Origin: Thaumasiovibrio occultus
Lineage (GTDB): Bacteria; Pseudomonadota; Gammaproteobacteria; Enterobacterales; Vibrionaceae
Length of the DNA stretch: 64,000 nt
Assembly: GCA_019703815.1 (NCBI GenBank)
Contig: AP023053.1
Coordinates: forward strand, 110,995-174,994
Direction of reading: 5' to 3'
The notes under the pieces are model-generated. The model saw only the letters and a list, made by a program, of their open reading frames with translations, did not search any database and was not told the DNA's origin. A program made the translations under genes and the position numbers. This document shows, one piece after another, positions 44,955-53,962 of the stretch. The number at the start of each line of letters is the position of its first letter. Position 1 is the first letter of the stretch.

Positions 44955-45938
44955 CTATCTTGTGCCGTTATCAATTATTTTCTGTGTATTGATCTGCACG
45001 TCCTTATCCAATGCGGCGTCTGTGTTATCGGTTGGGCTCCTTTGCTTTTCCGCTGACGTTTCTTTTCTACGCTGAATTAACACCACCGAAAACACGACCA
45101 AGGCTAATCCGAACGCATGGGACAGCGTAAATACTTCATCCAGCCAAATTACCGCAAACAACGCCGTTAAAGCCGGACCAAAGTTGGAGATCAAACTCAA
45201 GCGAGTTGGCGACATCCTCGCCATCGCTGCGCCAATAAAATAGCTCGGTAAAACGGTGCACAGTATGGCGATGGCGATGCCCAGTACCCAATGGTTAACG
45301 CTATAGGATGTTGGCGCAACGAAAGGGATGTTCACCACGATCAAAATCAGCGATGCCGTGCCAAGTGCCACACTGGTGAAGATATCGCTGCCAACTGCGG
45401 TGATTTGGGTTTTGCTCAGCAGCAGATAAACGGCAAACACCAGTGCGGAGCATAGTACTAGTGCTGCGCCGATAAGAATATGGGTACCGGCGAGTTGAAA
45501 TTCGGTGACGACAATTGTCGCGATGCCGCTGTAACCTAGCAGCAATGCCAGCCATACGATGTTGGCCGGTCGTTGGCGTGTGATGCCCCAGTTTAGTAAT
45601 ACGACAAAAGAGGGGAAAAGAAAGATGATCAAACGCTCAAGCTGCGCGCTGACATACTGCAACCCAGCCAAGTCCAACGCACTGGCAAACACGTAACCCA
45701 GCAGGCCCGTCGCGGCGATAGGTAGCAGCTTGGCACGCACTTTCTGGCGATTCTCATGGCTACGGCATAGCAACAGCAGTGTAACAGCATAGATAGGCAA
45801 AGAGAGTGAGCCGCGCAAGAACATAATGTCGTTCAGTGTGAGATCAAGGCTGTAAGCGATTTTGATCAAGATCGGCTTTAGCGAGAAAAGCGCGCATGCG
45901 ATGAGTGCGAATATGGCTCCAGTGGTCTGTCTTTGCAT
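44955..45938 (-). CDS. EamA/DMT-family transporter
   Basis: A 327-residue inner membrane protein with ten predicted helices in two EamA repeats. The first begins GAIFALIACALFSLKPILIK. The second repeat contains SALVFAVYLLLSKTQ and ALTALFAVIWLDEVF, which are typical of drug/metabolite exporters. The ~40-residue polar C-terminal tail (RRKETSAEKQRSPTD) is cytoplasmic. The ATG at 45938 follows AAGGGAACAAG. Substrate unknown. Confidence 0.88.
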   Translation of the reverse strand: MQRQTTGAIFALIACALFSLKPILIKIAYSLDLTLNDIMFLRGSLSLPIYAVTLLLLCRSHENRQKVRAKLLPIAATGLLGYVFASALDLAGLQYVSAQLERLIIFLFPSFVVLLNWGITRQRPANIVWLALLLGYSGIATIVVTEFQLAGTHILIGAALVLCSALVFAVYLLLSKTQITAVGSDIFTSVALGTASLILIVVNIPFVAPTSYSVNHWVLGIAIAILCTVLPSYFIGAAMARMSPTRLSLISNFGPALTALFAVIWLDEVFTLSHAFGLALVVFSVVLIQRRKETSAEKQRSPTDNTDAALDKDVQINTQKIIDNGTR

Positions 45939-46229
45939 CTTGTTCCCTTTGCGGTTGTGGTTTTGTTGTTGTGCGGTGTGGGAACAGGGGTGTGGGGTGG
46001 TATCCGGCCTATTACCACAGCCGGACGTCGTCGCTCTACCGGCCAGTTGGCAGCATAAGTAGGAGCAGAGTGAGTAGATTTGAATACATTTTCATAGTAA
46101 TTACGCTAACATGGCGATAAAACTAGACACAAGCAGTTTTTACTAAAATGTTAAAACTCGGTAATTAAAGAGCGGTTGTTTCGCGCTTGAAATGCATTAG
46201 CAACGCTCACGAAAGAAAGATAAAAAGAG

Positions 46230-46643
46230 ATGTTAGAGCTAAACAGTCGGGTTGTGATCCCGGAAAATGAAATAGAAATGAATGCGATGCGCGCACAAGG
46301 CGCCGGTGGCCAGAACGTCAATAAAGTCTCGTCGGCGATCCATTTGCGTTTTGATATTCCCAATTCATCTTTGCCTGCGCATTACAAAGAGCGCTTATTG
46401 CAACTAAAAGATAGCCGGATCACCCAAGATGGGGTGATTGTGATCAAGGCGCAGCAATATCGAACGCAAGAGATGAACCGCGCCGATGCGCTAGAGCGAC
46501 TCAAAGCGCTGATTGAGGCGGCAATGGTGGTGCAAAAAACGCGAAAAGCGACGAAACCAACCCGTTCATCACAGCAGCGCCGCATGGATACCAAGTCGCG
46601 CCAAGGGCAAAAGAAGTTGATGCGCGGCAAAGTGAGTTATTGA
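46230..46643 (+). CDS. arfB: Peptidyl-tRNA hydrolase ArfB (ribosome rescue)
   Basis: A 137-residue ArfB/YaeJ. The GGQ motif is at residues 26-28 in AQGAGGQNVNKVSSAIHLRF, identical to class I release factors. The C-terminal basic tail (QKTRKATKPTRSSQQRRMD in two parts, ending RQGQKKLMRGKVSY) inserts in the empty mRNA channel. ArfB frees stalled ribosomes on non-stop mRNA by hydrolysing peptidyl-tRNA. The ATG is preceded by AAAGAG. It is a lone gene. Confidence 0.96.
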   Translation: MLELNSRVVIPENEIEMNAMRAQGAGGQNVNKVSSAIHLRFDIPNSSLPAHYKERLLQLKDSRITQDGVIVIKAQQYRTQEMNRADALERLKALIEAAMVVQKTRKATKPTRSSQQRRMDTKSRQGQKKLMRGKVSY

Positions 46644-46912
46644 GATCCGTTAAAAGGGTGAACCTCCCAGCGACGATATGATGGGGTCAGCTCAATCACG
46701 CTTGTTCTTTTGGAGTATAAATCTATCTTTGGTTTGTTTTATGGGTTTTTAATCTGTCATTTATTGAATTTGTCCAGATGGACTCTTTTATAGAAAGAAT
46801 CTTCAGTCTTATCGAATTTTTAGTCATTTCTCACTTTAGCTGAGCAAATTTGTTGCGCGCTGTTTTCAATCCAGTTCATAATTTATCGATTCCAAAATTT
46901 CATAGGTAAAAC

Positions 46913-47782
46913 ATGTTACTTGAAGGTATCGAAACCCTGCTTGTGCTGGGACGAGAAGGCACGATGAGTCGCACCGGATCGCAGCTTTACATTAGCCAAT
47001 CTGCGGTAAGTAAGCGGATTGCCAACTTAGAAAAAAAGTTGGGTAAAAAGCTGATTGAACCACAAGGTCGTTATATTCGTCTGACCGCAGATGGGCAGGC
47101 ACTGATCGCCAGCATCGGCCCAAGCTTTAATGAGCTGCGCGGTTTGATTTTTGAGCAGCAAGAGTTTGAAGACGACACCTTGATCCGTCTCGATTGCTCA
47201 GAAACTTTAATCGCAGGCTATTTGGGCGAGGTACTGGGCGCGTACTGTCAGCAAGATCGTCATCTCACGATCACCACTAACCACACCCCGAGAATTGTCG
47301 AACATGTTCAATCAGGTAAAGCAACCTTGGGCTGTTGCGCCGGATACTTACCGCCACAACACGGCTTGATGACGTTTCATGTGATGGACGAGAAATTCTA
47401 TATTGTCAGTAAGCACTCACTGAATGCGATGCCAGAGCGCATCATCACTAACGATTTGAGTAATCCCGCTAATACCTATCAAATTCAATTGCTTGAAGCA
47501 TTGGGCTCACGTGCGGCGATGGAGATGGACTCGTATACGGCGGCGGCTCGATTAGCCTTGGGAGGTGCAATGCCCGCGCTAGTGCCTTTATCGGTGATCC
47601 GTACCTTAGGGATTGCGCCAGAGCATTGCTTTTATTTCGAGGGGATGGACGCGCTATTTCGTCCTATTTATATCTGTGTGCGGCAGACGGCTTATCGCTA
47701 CCCACGGATCAAAACATTGATAGCAGCCATTGTTGATGCTGTTCCCAAAGCAGCTTCAGTGCCATTAACATCGACATCGTGA
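46913..47782 (+). CDS. LysR-family regulator next to a TSUP permease
   Basis: A 289-residue LysR-type regulator. The N-terminal winged helix-turn-helix reads LYISQSAVSKRIANLEKKLG (residues ~25-45); the C-terminal periplasmic-binding-like domain senses a co-inducer. The start ATG at 46913 lies just before the conserved helix. Its last 74 bp overlap the 3' end of the convergent TSUP permease gene, so both transcripts read through each other's end. No terminator fits between them. Confidence 0.9.
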   Translation: MLLEGIETLLVLGREGTMSRTGSQLYISQSAVSKRIANLEKKLGKKLIEPQGRYIRLTADGQALIASIGPSFNELRGLIFEQQEFEDDTLIRLDCSETLIAGYLGEVLGAYCQQDRHLTITTNHTPRIVEHVQSGKATLGCCAGYLPPQHGLMTFHVMDEKFYIVSKHSLNAMPERIITNDLSNPANTYQIQLLEALGSRAAMEMDSYTAAARLALGGAMPALVPLSVIRTLGIAPEHCFYFEGMDALFRPIYICVRQTAYRYPRIKTLIAAIVDAVPKAASVPLTSTS

Positions 47783-48488
47783 TCACCAGCGGACGTACCC
47801 ATGCTTGTCCTTTGGTGAGCACCACTTTTGCCCCCACGCGTGCGCCAATGAAATTGCCGCCCGCCATGACCAAACCGATTTCCCAAATCGGCAAACCGGC
47901 GATCACGAAAAAGGTCAGTGCCGCGATGTTAGAAGTGAAGTTGAGGACTTTGGTACGCGCAGTGGCATCAACTAGCGAGAAGTGGCCAAGCGCCACAAAA
48001 CAGACGGTGAAAATAGAGCCTGTGCCTGGGCCAAAGAAGCCATCATAAAAACCGACGCTGCTACCCACAGTGAAGGCAAACAGGTTATTGCGCAGTGCTG
48101 GTTTGTTTTTGTCTTCACGCGTTTTCGGTGCGAGCAAAAAATAGAGCGAAATACCGATCAGCAGCAGGGGGATCAAGCTTGTTAGCACGCCCGGATCGAG
48201 GTGCTGCACCAACTCTGCACCTATCGCAGAGCCAATGAAGGTGAAGATGATCGCCATCTTCATCTCACTTAATTTCACAATGCCTTGGCGCACAAAGTAA
48301 AACGATGCCGAAAAACTGCCAAAAGAGCTTTGCAGCTTGTTGGTGGCGAGCGCTTGTGTTGGCGGTACACCGACAGCCATAAGCGCCGGCAAGGTCAGTA
48401 GTCCGCCGCCGCCAGCCATGGCATCAATAAAGCCTGCAACACCAGCGACAACAAACAACAGTGCTAAGACTTCAAATGTAATTTCCAT
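47709..48488 (-). CDS. TSUP/TauE-SafE family permease
   Basis: A 259-residue permease with about eight helices. The start FVVAGVAGFIDAMAGGGGLLTLPAL (two stretches) and the middle SVGFYDGFFGPGTGSIF are the duplicated glycine-rich motifs of the TauE/SafE (TSUP) family, which moves sulfite, organosulfonates or similar anions. The protein ends HQQWLLSMF within the LysR coding region. The start ATG at 48488 is the first in frame. Substrate unknown; the convergent LysR regulator may control it. Confidence 0.9.
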   Translation of the reverse strand: MEITFEVLALLFVVAGVAGFIDAMAGGGGLLTLPALMAVGVPPTQALATNKLQSSFGSFSASFYFVRQGIVKLSEMKMAIIFTFIGSAIGAELVQHLDPGVLTSLIPLLLIGISLYFLLAPKTREDKNKPALRNNLFAFTVGSSVGFYDGFFGPGTGSIFTVCFVALGHFSLVDATARTKVLNFTSNIAALTFFVIAGLPIWEIGLVMAGGNFIGARVGAKVVLTKGQAWVRPLVITMSMLMALKLLWEQHQQWLLSMF

Positions 48489-48782
48489 AAAACCGAATAG
48501 TCAAAAGTGAGTGGAATGAGCCGCTAAAATAGCATTTGGGTGCATAGGATTACAGTGAAAGTCGAGATAATAACCTATTCCAATTATTCATCATTAGGGT
48601 TGGGTTTTTATCCCGCTTTCTATACATTGAAGGTATGATGGTGCCTTTGGTGTTTCTCGTTATGTGAGAAATGAGGTGAATTAAAAGTTATAAATTATCA
48701 TATGATGAGAATGTTCTCTTGTGTGGAATCCCGCCTGACGCTACAACATAGTTATCCGTTTTACCTGCATGAGAAAAATCTA

Positions 48783-49502
48783 ATGACAATGAATCAAACC
48801 AACGAAAAACTTCTTCAGATTCTGATGCAGGTGGCCGCTAACCCTGAGCCGTTAAACGCGCGCGAATTGAGTGAGTTGCTTGAATTGCCACTGAGCAGCA
48901 TGTATCGCTATTTGAAATTGTTGCGCGAGTGGGGGTTGGTAGAAGAGCGCAATGAAGATAAATCGCTAATAGTTGGGCCTGCGGCACTGATGTTGCAGCG
49001 GGGCTTTAACTTTCGTACTCCCAACATGCAATACATCGATACCGTACTGGCCCGTTTGCAGCGTCAAACTGGTGAATTAGCGGCGTACATGGTGCCCGTC
49101 GGTTACCGCGCCATGTGTGTGGCGCAAAAAGAGAGTGATCAGGCGCTGCGTTGTAGTTTTGTGCCGGGGCAAAGTCAGCCGCTATTGCGCGGCGCGTCCT
49201 CGAAAGCGATGTTGGCATTTATGTCGGAAGCGCGCTACGAGAAGATCTTGGCCCACTTTAACGAGCTCGACAACTTGGCGGAATGGCAAGAAGAATTCAC
49301 CTTGATCCGTTACCAAGGCTATGCGATCAGTGATTCGGAAATCGATCCGGGTGTATCGGGTGTGAGTGCGCCTGTAATGCGCGGTACCAAAATGGTGGGC
49401 GCGGTATCGGTAATGGCGCCGACGTCGCGTATTGCCAAGAACAAGCAAGCGATTATTTACCATGTGCTGGAAGCGGCGCGTGCGCTGCCAACGGAGATCT
49501 AA
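48783..49502 (+). CDS. IclR-family transcriptional regulator
   Basis: A 239-residue IclR regulator. Residues ~5-60 form the winged helix-turn-helix (ARELSELLELPLSSMYRYLK). The C-terminal effector domain has LLRGASSKAMLAFM near residue 130 and YAISDSEIDPGVSGVSAPV near residue 180, both typical of the family. The ATG at 48783 (with one at 48789) directly precedes the conserved region; the frame also extends to 48702 without a Shine-Dalgarno. The next gene starts 1 bp after its stop, so the two form an operon. Confidence 0.88.
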   Translation: MTMNQTNEKLLQILMQVAANPEPLNARELSELLELPLSSMYRYLKLLREWGLVEERNEDKSLIVGPAALMLQRGFNFRTPNMQYIDTVLARLQRQTGELAAYMVPVGYRAMCVAQKESDQALRCSFVPGQSQPLLRGASSKAMLAFMSEARYEKILAHFNELDNLAEWQEEFTLIRYQGYAISDSEIDPGVSGVSAPVMRGTKMVGAVSVMAPTSRIAKNKQAIIYHVLEAARALPTEI

Positions 49503-49503
49503 C

Positions 49504-50322
49504 ATGTTCGCGCGGTGGAAAAGTCGTTGGTCGGCTGACAAAACAGAGAGTATCAGTGCGTTACCGGGCTCGGTTTTGCATACCAACTGCTATTCGTTGG
49601 CCGGCATGGGAGAGCTAGATCCCGTCCGCCAGCAACTGCGCGGCTATTGCTCTTGGGTTAATCAACACCTCACACCGGGCACAACCCCTTTTGCACAAGG
49701 CGAAACAGGGTTTGATCACGTCTCTATGCCGATGTCGTTTAAGCACCTAGCGAGCGATGCCATGAGTGACAATCATCTGCCGGTGATTGTCGCCAATTGC
49801 CATGCGTCAGTGCTTGATGTTTTGGCGGGATTGGAATCTCGCGCTGGGGTGATCAACATCAACCACCATCTGCTGCTGCAACAAACCCTGCAGCTTGAAG
49901 CGCGCAGTGTATTTCATTTCGCGTTATCACAATGGCCATCGCTCAGCTACTTGGCGATTGGTGTTGATGAGAAGAAAGAGAAAGAGTCGGTGCTCGAATA
50001 CGCCGATTCACTTGATTGTTACTGGTTTTCCGAGCAACAGTGCCGCTACCGTTATTCGCGCCATCTGCTGCAACAAGTGGAGGCGTTTGTCGGCGGGCTC
50101 GATCAGGTGGTCCTGAATATCGATCTGAAATCGCTAGTGACTGATAACCCGATCTCCGGCGACAGGGCATTGAATATTGCGCTGGTGGCGAAAATCGTCA
50201 AACAGTGCTTAGCAAGTAAGAAAATTGTCGCGGTGCATGTAGTGGGCGAAGACAGTGCCACATTAGGCAGCGAAGAAGCCCTGCGGTTGTTAGATGTGAT
50301 CAATTCACGCCGCGCGATGTAA
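49504..50322 (+). CDS. Arginase-fold protein with altered metal site
   Basis: A 272-residue protein with the overall pattern of the arginase/agmatinase/formimidoylglutamase superfamily, but changed at its metal ligands. The region equivalent to GGDHS reads VANCHAS (near residue 98). The region equivalent to DAHxD reads ININHH (near 118). The region equivalent to D-D-x-x-D reads LNIDLKSLVTD (near 204). Most of the aspartates and the histidine that bind manganese are missing or displaced. It could be a non-catalytic sensor or use another metal. GGAG lies eight bases before the ATG, and it is coupled to the IclR gene. Confidence 0.65.
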   Translation: MFARWKSRWSADKTESISALPGSVLHTNCYSLAGMGELDPVRQQLRGYCSWVNQHLTPGTTPFAQGETGFDHVSMPMSFKHLASDAMSDNHLPVIVANCHASVLDVLAGLESRAGVININHHLLLQQTLQLEARSVFHFALSQWPSLSYLAIGVDEKKEKESVLEYADSLDCYWFSEQQCRYRYSRHLLQQVEAFVGGLDQVVLNIDLKSLVTDNPISGDRALNIALVAKIVKQCLASKKIVAVHVVGEDSATLGSEEALRLLDVINSRRAM

Positions 50323-50328
50323 TTTCCT

Positions 50329-50358
50329 AAGCTCAGTTAGCCTCAACTGAGCTTTTTT
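50329..50358 (+). terminator. Terminator of the IclR-arginase-like operon
   Basis: AAGCTCAGTT and AACTGAGCTT form a 10-bp stem around AGCCTC, followed by a run of T ending at 50358. It lies 7 bp after the stop codon. Confidence 0.92.
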
Positions 50359-50435
50359 ATTGCTGGCGACGTGAATCCTACAGCGGCGTCCGCTAGCTTC
50401 TCGCGCTAACGCCATACTCGGCACGTGACATCACG

Positions 50436-51110
50436 CTAGATTGCGGCTTTCCCGACTTCTGGAAAGACCGGCGTTCCCGCTTCATCTTCTGGCACAATAT
50501 CAGTTTCGCTTGCTGCTTCTGCTAACCAACGCAGGATGGCAGGAGAATGCAGTACGCGCTGTTGATACTGTGTCGCTGCGTCAGACAAGGCGATTTGATA
50601 AGTTCTGCAGCGCAATGCAACCGGTGCGTACATCGCATCGACCATGCTCCATTCCCCAAACAGCCATTGCCCTGGGTAGGCTTTCATTTGCTCTGACCAA
50701 ATATCATCGATACGTCGAATATCTGCTAGCGCCGCAGGTGATAGCGCAATATCGCGTGTCGCGCGGCAGTTCATCGGCATTTCATTACGCAGCGCCATAA
50801 ATCCAGAGTGCATCTCACAGGCCAGCGCACGAGCCTTGGCGCGCGCATTAACCGCTTGTGGCCACGCTTTGCCGTCAAGGTGGCACTCGTTGAGGTATTC
50901 CAAAATGGCTAATGAGTCCCACACCTGACACTCATCATCGATCAGCACGGGCACTTTGGCGGCTGGAGTAACGCTAGCCAGGGTTTGGTAAAAAGTGTCA
51001 GTAAACAAAGGCAGCTTAATGATCTCGGCATCAAGCCCCAATTGGGCGAACGGCAACCATGCACGCAATGACCAAGACGAGTAATTTTGATTGGCAATAT
51101 AGAGTTTCAT
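50436..51110 (-). CDS. Glutathione S-transferase family protein
   Basis: A 224-residue cytoplasmic GST. The N-terminal thioredoxin-like domain begins MKLYIANQNYSSWSLRAWL and includes KVPVLIDDECQVWDSLAILEYL with the glutathione gamma-glutamyl site (cis-Pro and the DS pair). The C-terminal helical domain has WLFGEWSMVDAMYAPV. The likely role is conjugation or isomerisation of an electrophile. It is divergent from a LysR regulator, and the spacing suggests the regulator controls it. Confidence 0.9.
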   Translation of the reverse strand: MKLYIANQNYSSWSLRAWLPFAQLGLDAEIIKLPLFTDTFYQTLASVTPAAKVPVLIDDECQVWDSLAILEYLNECHLDGKAWPQAVNARAKARALACEMHSGFMALRNEMPMNCRATRDIALSPAALADIRRIDDIWSEQMKAYPGQWLFGEWSMVDAMYAPVALRCRTYQIALSDAATQYQQRVLHSPAILRWLAEAASETDIVPEDEAGTPVFPEVGKAAI

Positions 51111-51221
51111 CCTTCTCTCCTTAAAAGCGAATGGTATATATGATTGAAGTGTAGGGACTTGTTCTCAGATGCACTAACGGATAGTTTAAATACCACCTAT
51201 TAATAAAAGTGATGGATAAGA

Positions 51222-52061
51222 ATGGATATCGATGCGCTACGCAGTTTCATGGCTTTTGTCGAGACCGGCAGCTTTACCCGAGCAGCAAAGCAGATTTGCC
51301 GCACGCAATCGGCCTTCAGTGCGCAAATGCGCAAGCTGGAAGAAGAAGTCGGGAGTGCCTTGTTTGAAAAACAGGGGCGCAATCTGATCTTAAGCGAAGC
51401 GGGGATCCAACTGAGTAGTCACGCGAAACAGTTGGTGATGCTGCATGACAAAGCCTTGGTGCAAGTGCAACGCTATCAAGGCAAAGCCCCGCTGCGGTTA
51501 GGCTGTCCAGAAGACTATAACCAAACCATCTTACCGCGCTTAATTGCACGATTGCGCCAAGCTGCGCCGACCTGCTCAATCCATGTTTTCAGTGAGCCGA
51601 GCGTGGTGTTACGGCAAAAGCTGGATGCCGGTGAGCTTGATGCGGCGGTGCTGACTCGCGCGCCAGACAGTGAAGAAGGGCATTGGCTTGCCGCCGATCA
51701 AGGGGTGTGGATTGCCAGTGCCAAGCACAATGCCTCGGCGATATCACCACTGCCGTTGGCGCTGTTTCAGACCGATTGCAAATACCATGCTGCGGCGATT
51801 GATGGGCTGACAAAGCGCGGCATTCCATTTGAACTGGTAGCGTGTTGCAATACGGCGTCGGCTCAATTGGCCATTGTGAAACAAGACTTAGCGATAGGGG
51901 CGATGGGCAGAGCTAGCATCGATGACAGTGTGAGGGTTTTAGACTCGATGCCACCTTTGCCTGCCGTCGATATCGTGTTGTCGGTGGCCGCGAAATCGCA
52001 TCCCATACTCACTGAGGAGTTACTTACGAGTATTGGTGGGCTGTTAAGCGACGAGGTGTAG
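51222..52061 (+). CDS. LysR-family regulator divergent from a GST gene
   Basis: A 279-residue LysR regulator. The N-terminal domain MDIDALRSFMAFVETGSFTR with CRTQSAFSAQMRKLEEEVG is a canonical winged helix-turn-helix. The effector domain starts around residue 88 (LRLGCPEDYNQTILPRL). The ATG at 51222 has a short GATAAGA upstream. It is divergent from the GST gene with 111 bp between starts, and the palindromic LysR sites would lie there. Confidence 0.9.
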   Translation: MDIDALRSFMAFVETGSFTRAAKQICRTQSAFSAQMRKLEEEVGSALFEKQGRNLILSEAGIQLSSHAKQLVMLHDKALVQVQRYQGKAPLRLGCPEDYNQTILPRLIARLRQAAPTCSIHVFSEPSVVLRQKLDAGELDAAVLTRAPDSEEGHWLAADQGVWIASAKHNASAISPLPLALFQTDCKYHAAAIDGLTKRGIPFELVACCNTASAQLAIVKQDLAIGAMGRASIDDSVRVLDSMPPLPAVDIVLSVAAKSHPILTEELLTSIGGLLSDEV

Positions 52062-52146
52062 TGGGGCGGAAAAGCGGGCATCGGTTGAGTCGTTGGCTAC
52101 CGAGAAATATCACCAAGACGCGAATGGGGCTGGTCAGTTAGGGTAA

Positions 52147-52178
52147 CGAGCAGACCCTAATCTCTATCGGCCTGCTCG
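52147..52178. terminator. Stem-loop between the LysR and siderophore genes
   Basis: CGAGCAG (52147-52153) pairs with CTGCTCG (52172-52178) around an 18-nt loop. It lies between the convergent LysR and vctC-like genes. The stem is short and no strong T-tract follows. Confidence 0.5.
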
Positions 52179-52239
52179 CTTAATTGTTTCAACGCTTACG
52201 GGGTTGCTCCAAAAGCCTTCCTACCTTCAATTGATGCCT

Positions 52240-53001
52240 TTACACACCATAGTAGGCGCAGATGCGCTTGCCGTTTTGCTCGTGAATATCAAAGGTAATG
52301 CCGTAGATATCTTCCATCACCGGCTTTTGGATCACCTCATCAACCTTGCCGTTCGCCACCACTTCACCACGGCGCAGCGCGACGATGTTGTCGGCATAGC
52401 ACGAAGCAAAGTTGATATCGTGGATCACAATCACCACCGCTTTGTTCAGCTCATGGGCGAGCACTTTCAGGTTTTGCATGATCTGTACTGAGTGCTTGAT
52501 ATCAAGGTTGTTGAGCGGCTCATCTAGGAAAACGTAATCAGTGTTCTGTGCCACTACCATAGCAATAAACGCCATTTGACGTTGACCGCCGGAGAGTTGG
52601 TCGAGGTACTTATCTTGAATTGCGGCAATATCTAAATGGTTTAACGCATCGTCGATGATCTGGTTGTCTTCAGCCGTCAAGCGCCCTTGAGAGTGAGGGA
52701 AACGGCCAAAAGCGACCAATTCGCGAATGGTAAAACGCATATTGATATTGTTCGACTGGCGCAGCACCGCCAGCTTTTTAGCTAGCGCTTTGGTATCCCA
52801 CTGATTGAGTGGCTTGTCGCCGATCACCACTTGGCCAGCGTCGCTGTCGGTCAGTCGGCTTGCCATTGAAAGTAAGGTACTTTTCCCAGCGCCATTAGGG
52901 CCGATAATCGCGGTAATTTCCCCTTTGGGGAACAGGGCATCGGCATCCTTGACCACAAAAGTGTCACCGTATTTTTTGGTTAAGCCGGTAATTTTGATCA
53001 T
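52240..53001 (-). CDS. vctC: Catechol siderophore ABC importer, ATP-binding subunit (VctC-like)
   Basis: A 253-residue ATPase of an iron-siderophore importer. Motifs: Walker A GPNGAGKST (residues ~34-42), the Q-loop in LAVLRQSNN, signature LSGGQRQ, Walker B DYVFLDEPLNNLD and the switch histidine in VIVIHDINFA. It energises import of ferric siderophores through the VctD/VctG pair. The gene order (binding protein, two permeases, ATPase) is the same as vctPDGC of V. cholerae, which takes up vibriobactin and enterobactin. Related petrobactin or vulnibactin systems are possible alternatives. Confidence 0.85.
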   Translation of the reverse strand: MIKITGLTKKYGDTFVVKDADALFPKGEITAIIGPNGAGKSTLLSMASRLTDSDAGQVVIGDKPLNQWDTKALAKKLAVLRQSNNINMRFTIRELVAFGRFPHSQGRLTAEDNQIIDDALNHLDIAAIQDKYLDQLSGGQRQMAFIAMVVAQNTDYVFLDEPLNNLDIKHSVQIMQNLKVLAHELNKAVVIVIHDINFASCYADNIVALRRGEVVANGKVDEVIQKPVMEDIYGITFDIHEQNGKRICAYYGV

Positions 53002-53011
53002 GGTGGTACCC

Positions 53012-53962
53012 TTAATTTAGTTTGTTACGCAGTAGCAAGAACAAGAAATAAATTCCGCCACAGAAGTTAATGATCACGCTAATTGTGGTTTCGAAACTCA
53101 ACACGTTTTCGACCACCCATTGGCCGCTTAGCAGCATAAAAATCGCAAGGGTGCTTGAAGCCACAATTAGAAGATTATGTTGATAGCTTTGGAATACTTG
53201 ACGAGTGAGCGCAACGACAATCAAGCCAAAGAACAATACTGGGCCGACAAGGGCGGTTGAAACAGAGATCAAAATCGCGATGATCAACATCATTTCTCGC
53301 GACAGTTTACAGGTATCAACCCCTAGGCTGGTGGCGTTATCGCTGCCTAGCCAAAAGACATCCAACGTCGGCGAGCGGTGCAACAACCAAAACAAAGCCG
53401 CCGCCATCGGGATCAAGCACCAGTACACCAGCTCGGCATTCACATTATTGAAGCTGGCAAACATATTGGCTTGGACGGTCATAAACTCGTTCGGATCCAT
53501 CACCATCATCAGGAAGCTTGCCATGCTGCCAAACAGCGATCCGCAGATCACCCCAATAAGCAGCAGGGTAAAAATATTGACGCCATCGCGACGGAAATAA
53601 AGACCAAACAGCACGCTTGAAAACAGCAGCATCACGGCTGTAGAAGCGACAAAGTTGAGCTGTGGATTGATCATCACACTGCTCATCCCGCCAAACAGCG
53701 CCACCATCAACACTTGCGATAGCAAGTACAGCGAATCAAACCCCATAATCGATGGTGTCAGAATGCGGTTATTGGTGATGGTCTGAAAGATCAGCGATGA
53801 AACTGAAATGCCCACGCTGGCAATCACTATCGCCAGCACTTTCGGAATGCGACGCGAGAGGAAGAATTGGTAATTGTCCGGCGTTAAGCCTTTGCCCAAA
53901 ATCCAGGCTGCTAGCGCGATCACCGCAACCACTAAGATCCAAAGCTTGTGTTTATCTTGCAT
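53012..53962 (-). CDS. vctG: Siderophore ABC importer permease, second subunit (VctG-like)
   Basis: A 316-residue FecCD-family permease with about nine helices. Landmarks are FFLSRRIPKVLAIVIASVGI, SSLIFQTITNNRILTPSIMG and GPVLFFGLIVVALTRQVF, which carries the cytoplasmic loop that contacts the ATPase. Together with VctD it forms the heterodimeric channel for ferric siderophores. Its start overlaps the end of vctD by 11 bp, and it ends 10 bp before vctC. Confidence 0.88.
   Translation of the reverse strand: MQDKHKLWILVVAVIALAAWILGKGLTPDNYQFFLSRRIPKVLAIVIASVGISVSSLIFQTITNNRILTPSIMGFDSLYLLSQVLMVALFGGMSSVMINPQLNFVASTAVMLLFSSVLFGLYFRRDGVNIFTLLLIGVICGSLFGSMASFLMMVMDPNEFMTVQANMFASFNNVNAELVYWCLIPMAAALFWLLHRSPTLDVFWLGSDNATSLGVDTCKLSREMMLIIAILISVSTALVGPVLFFGLIVVALTRQVFQSYQHNLLIVASSTLAIFMLLSGQWVVENVLSFETTISVIINFCGGIYFLFLLLRNKLN

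Noticed and set aside
45905-46120. Plus-strand frame ending SRFEYIFIVITLTWR
   Set aside because: The first half is antisense to the DMT gene. A GTG with a GGAG near 46069 could give 16 residues, but nothing else supports it.
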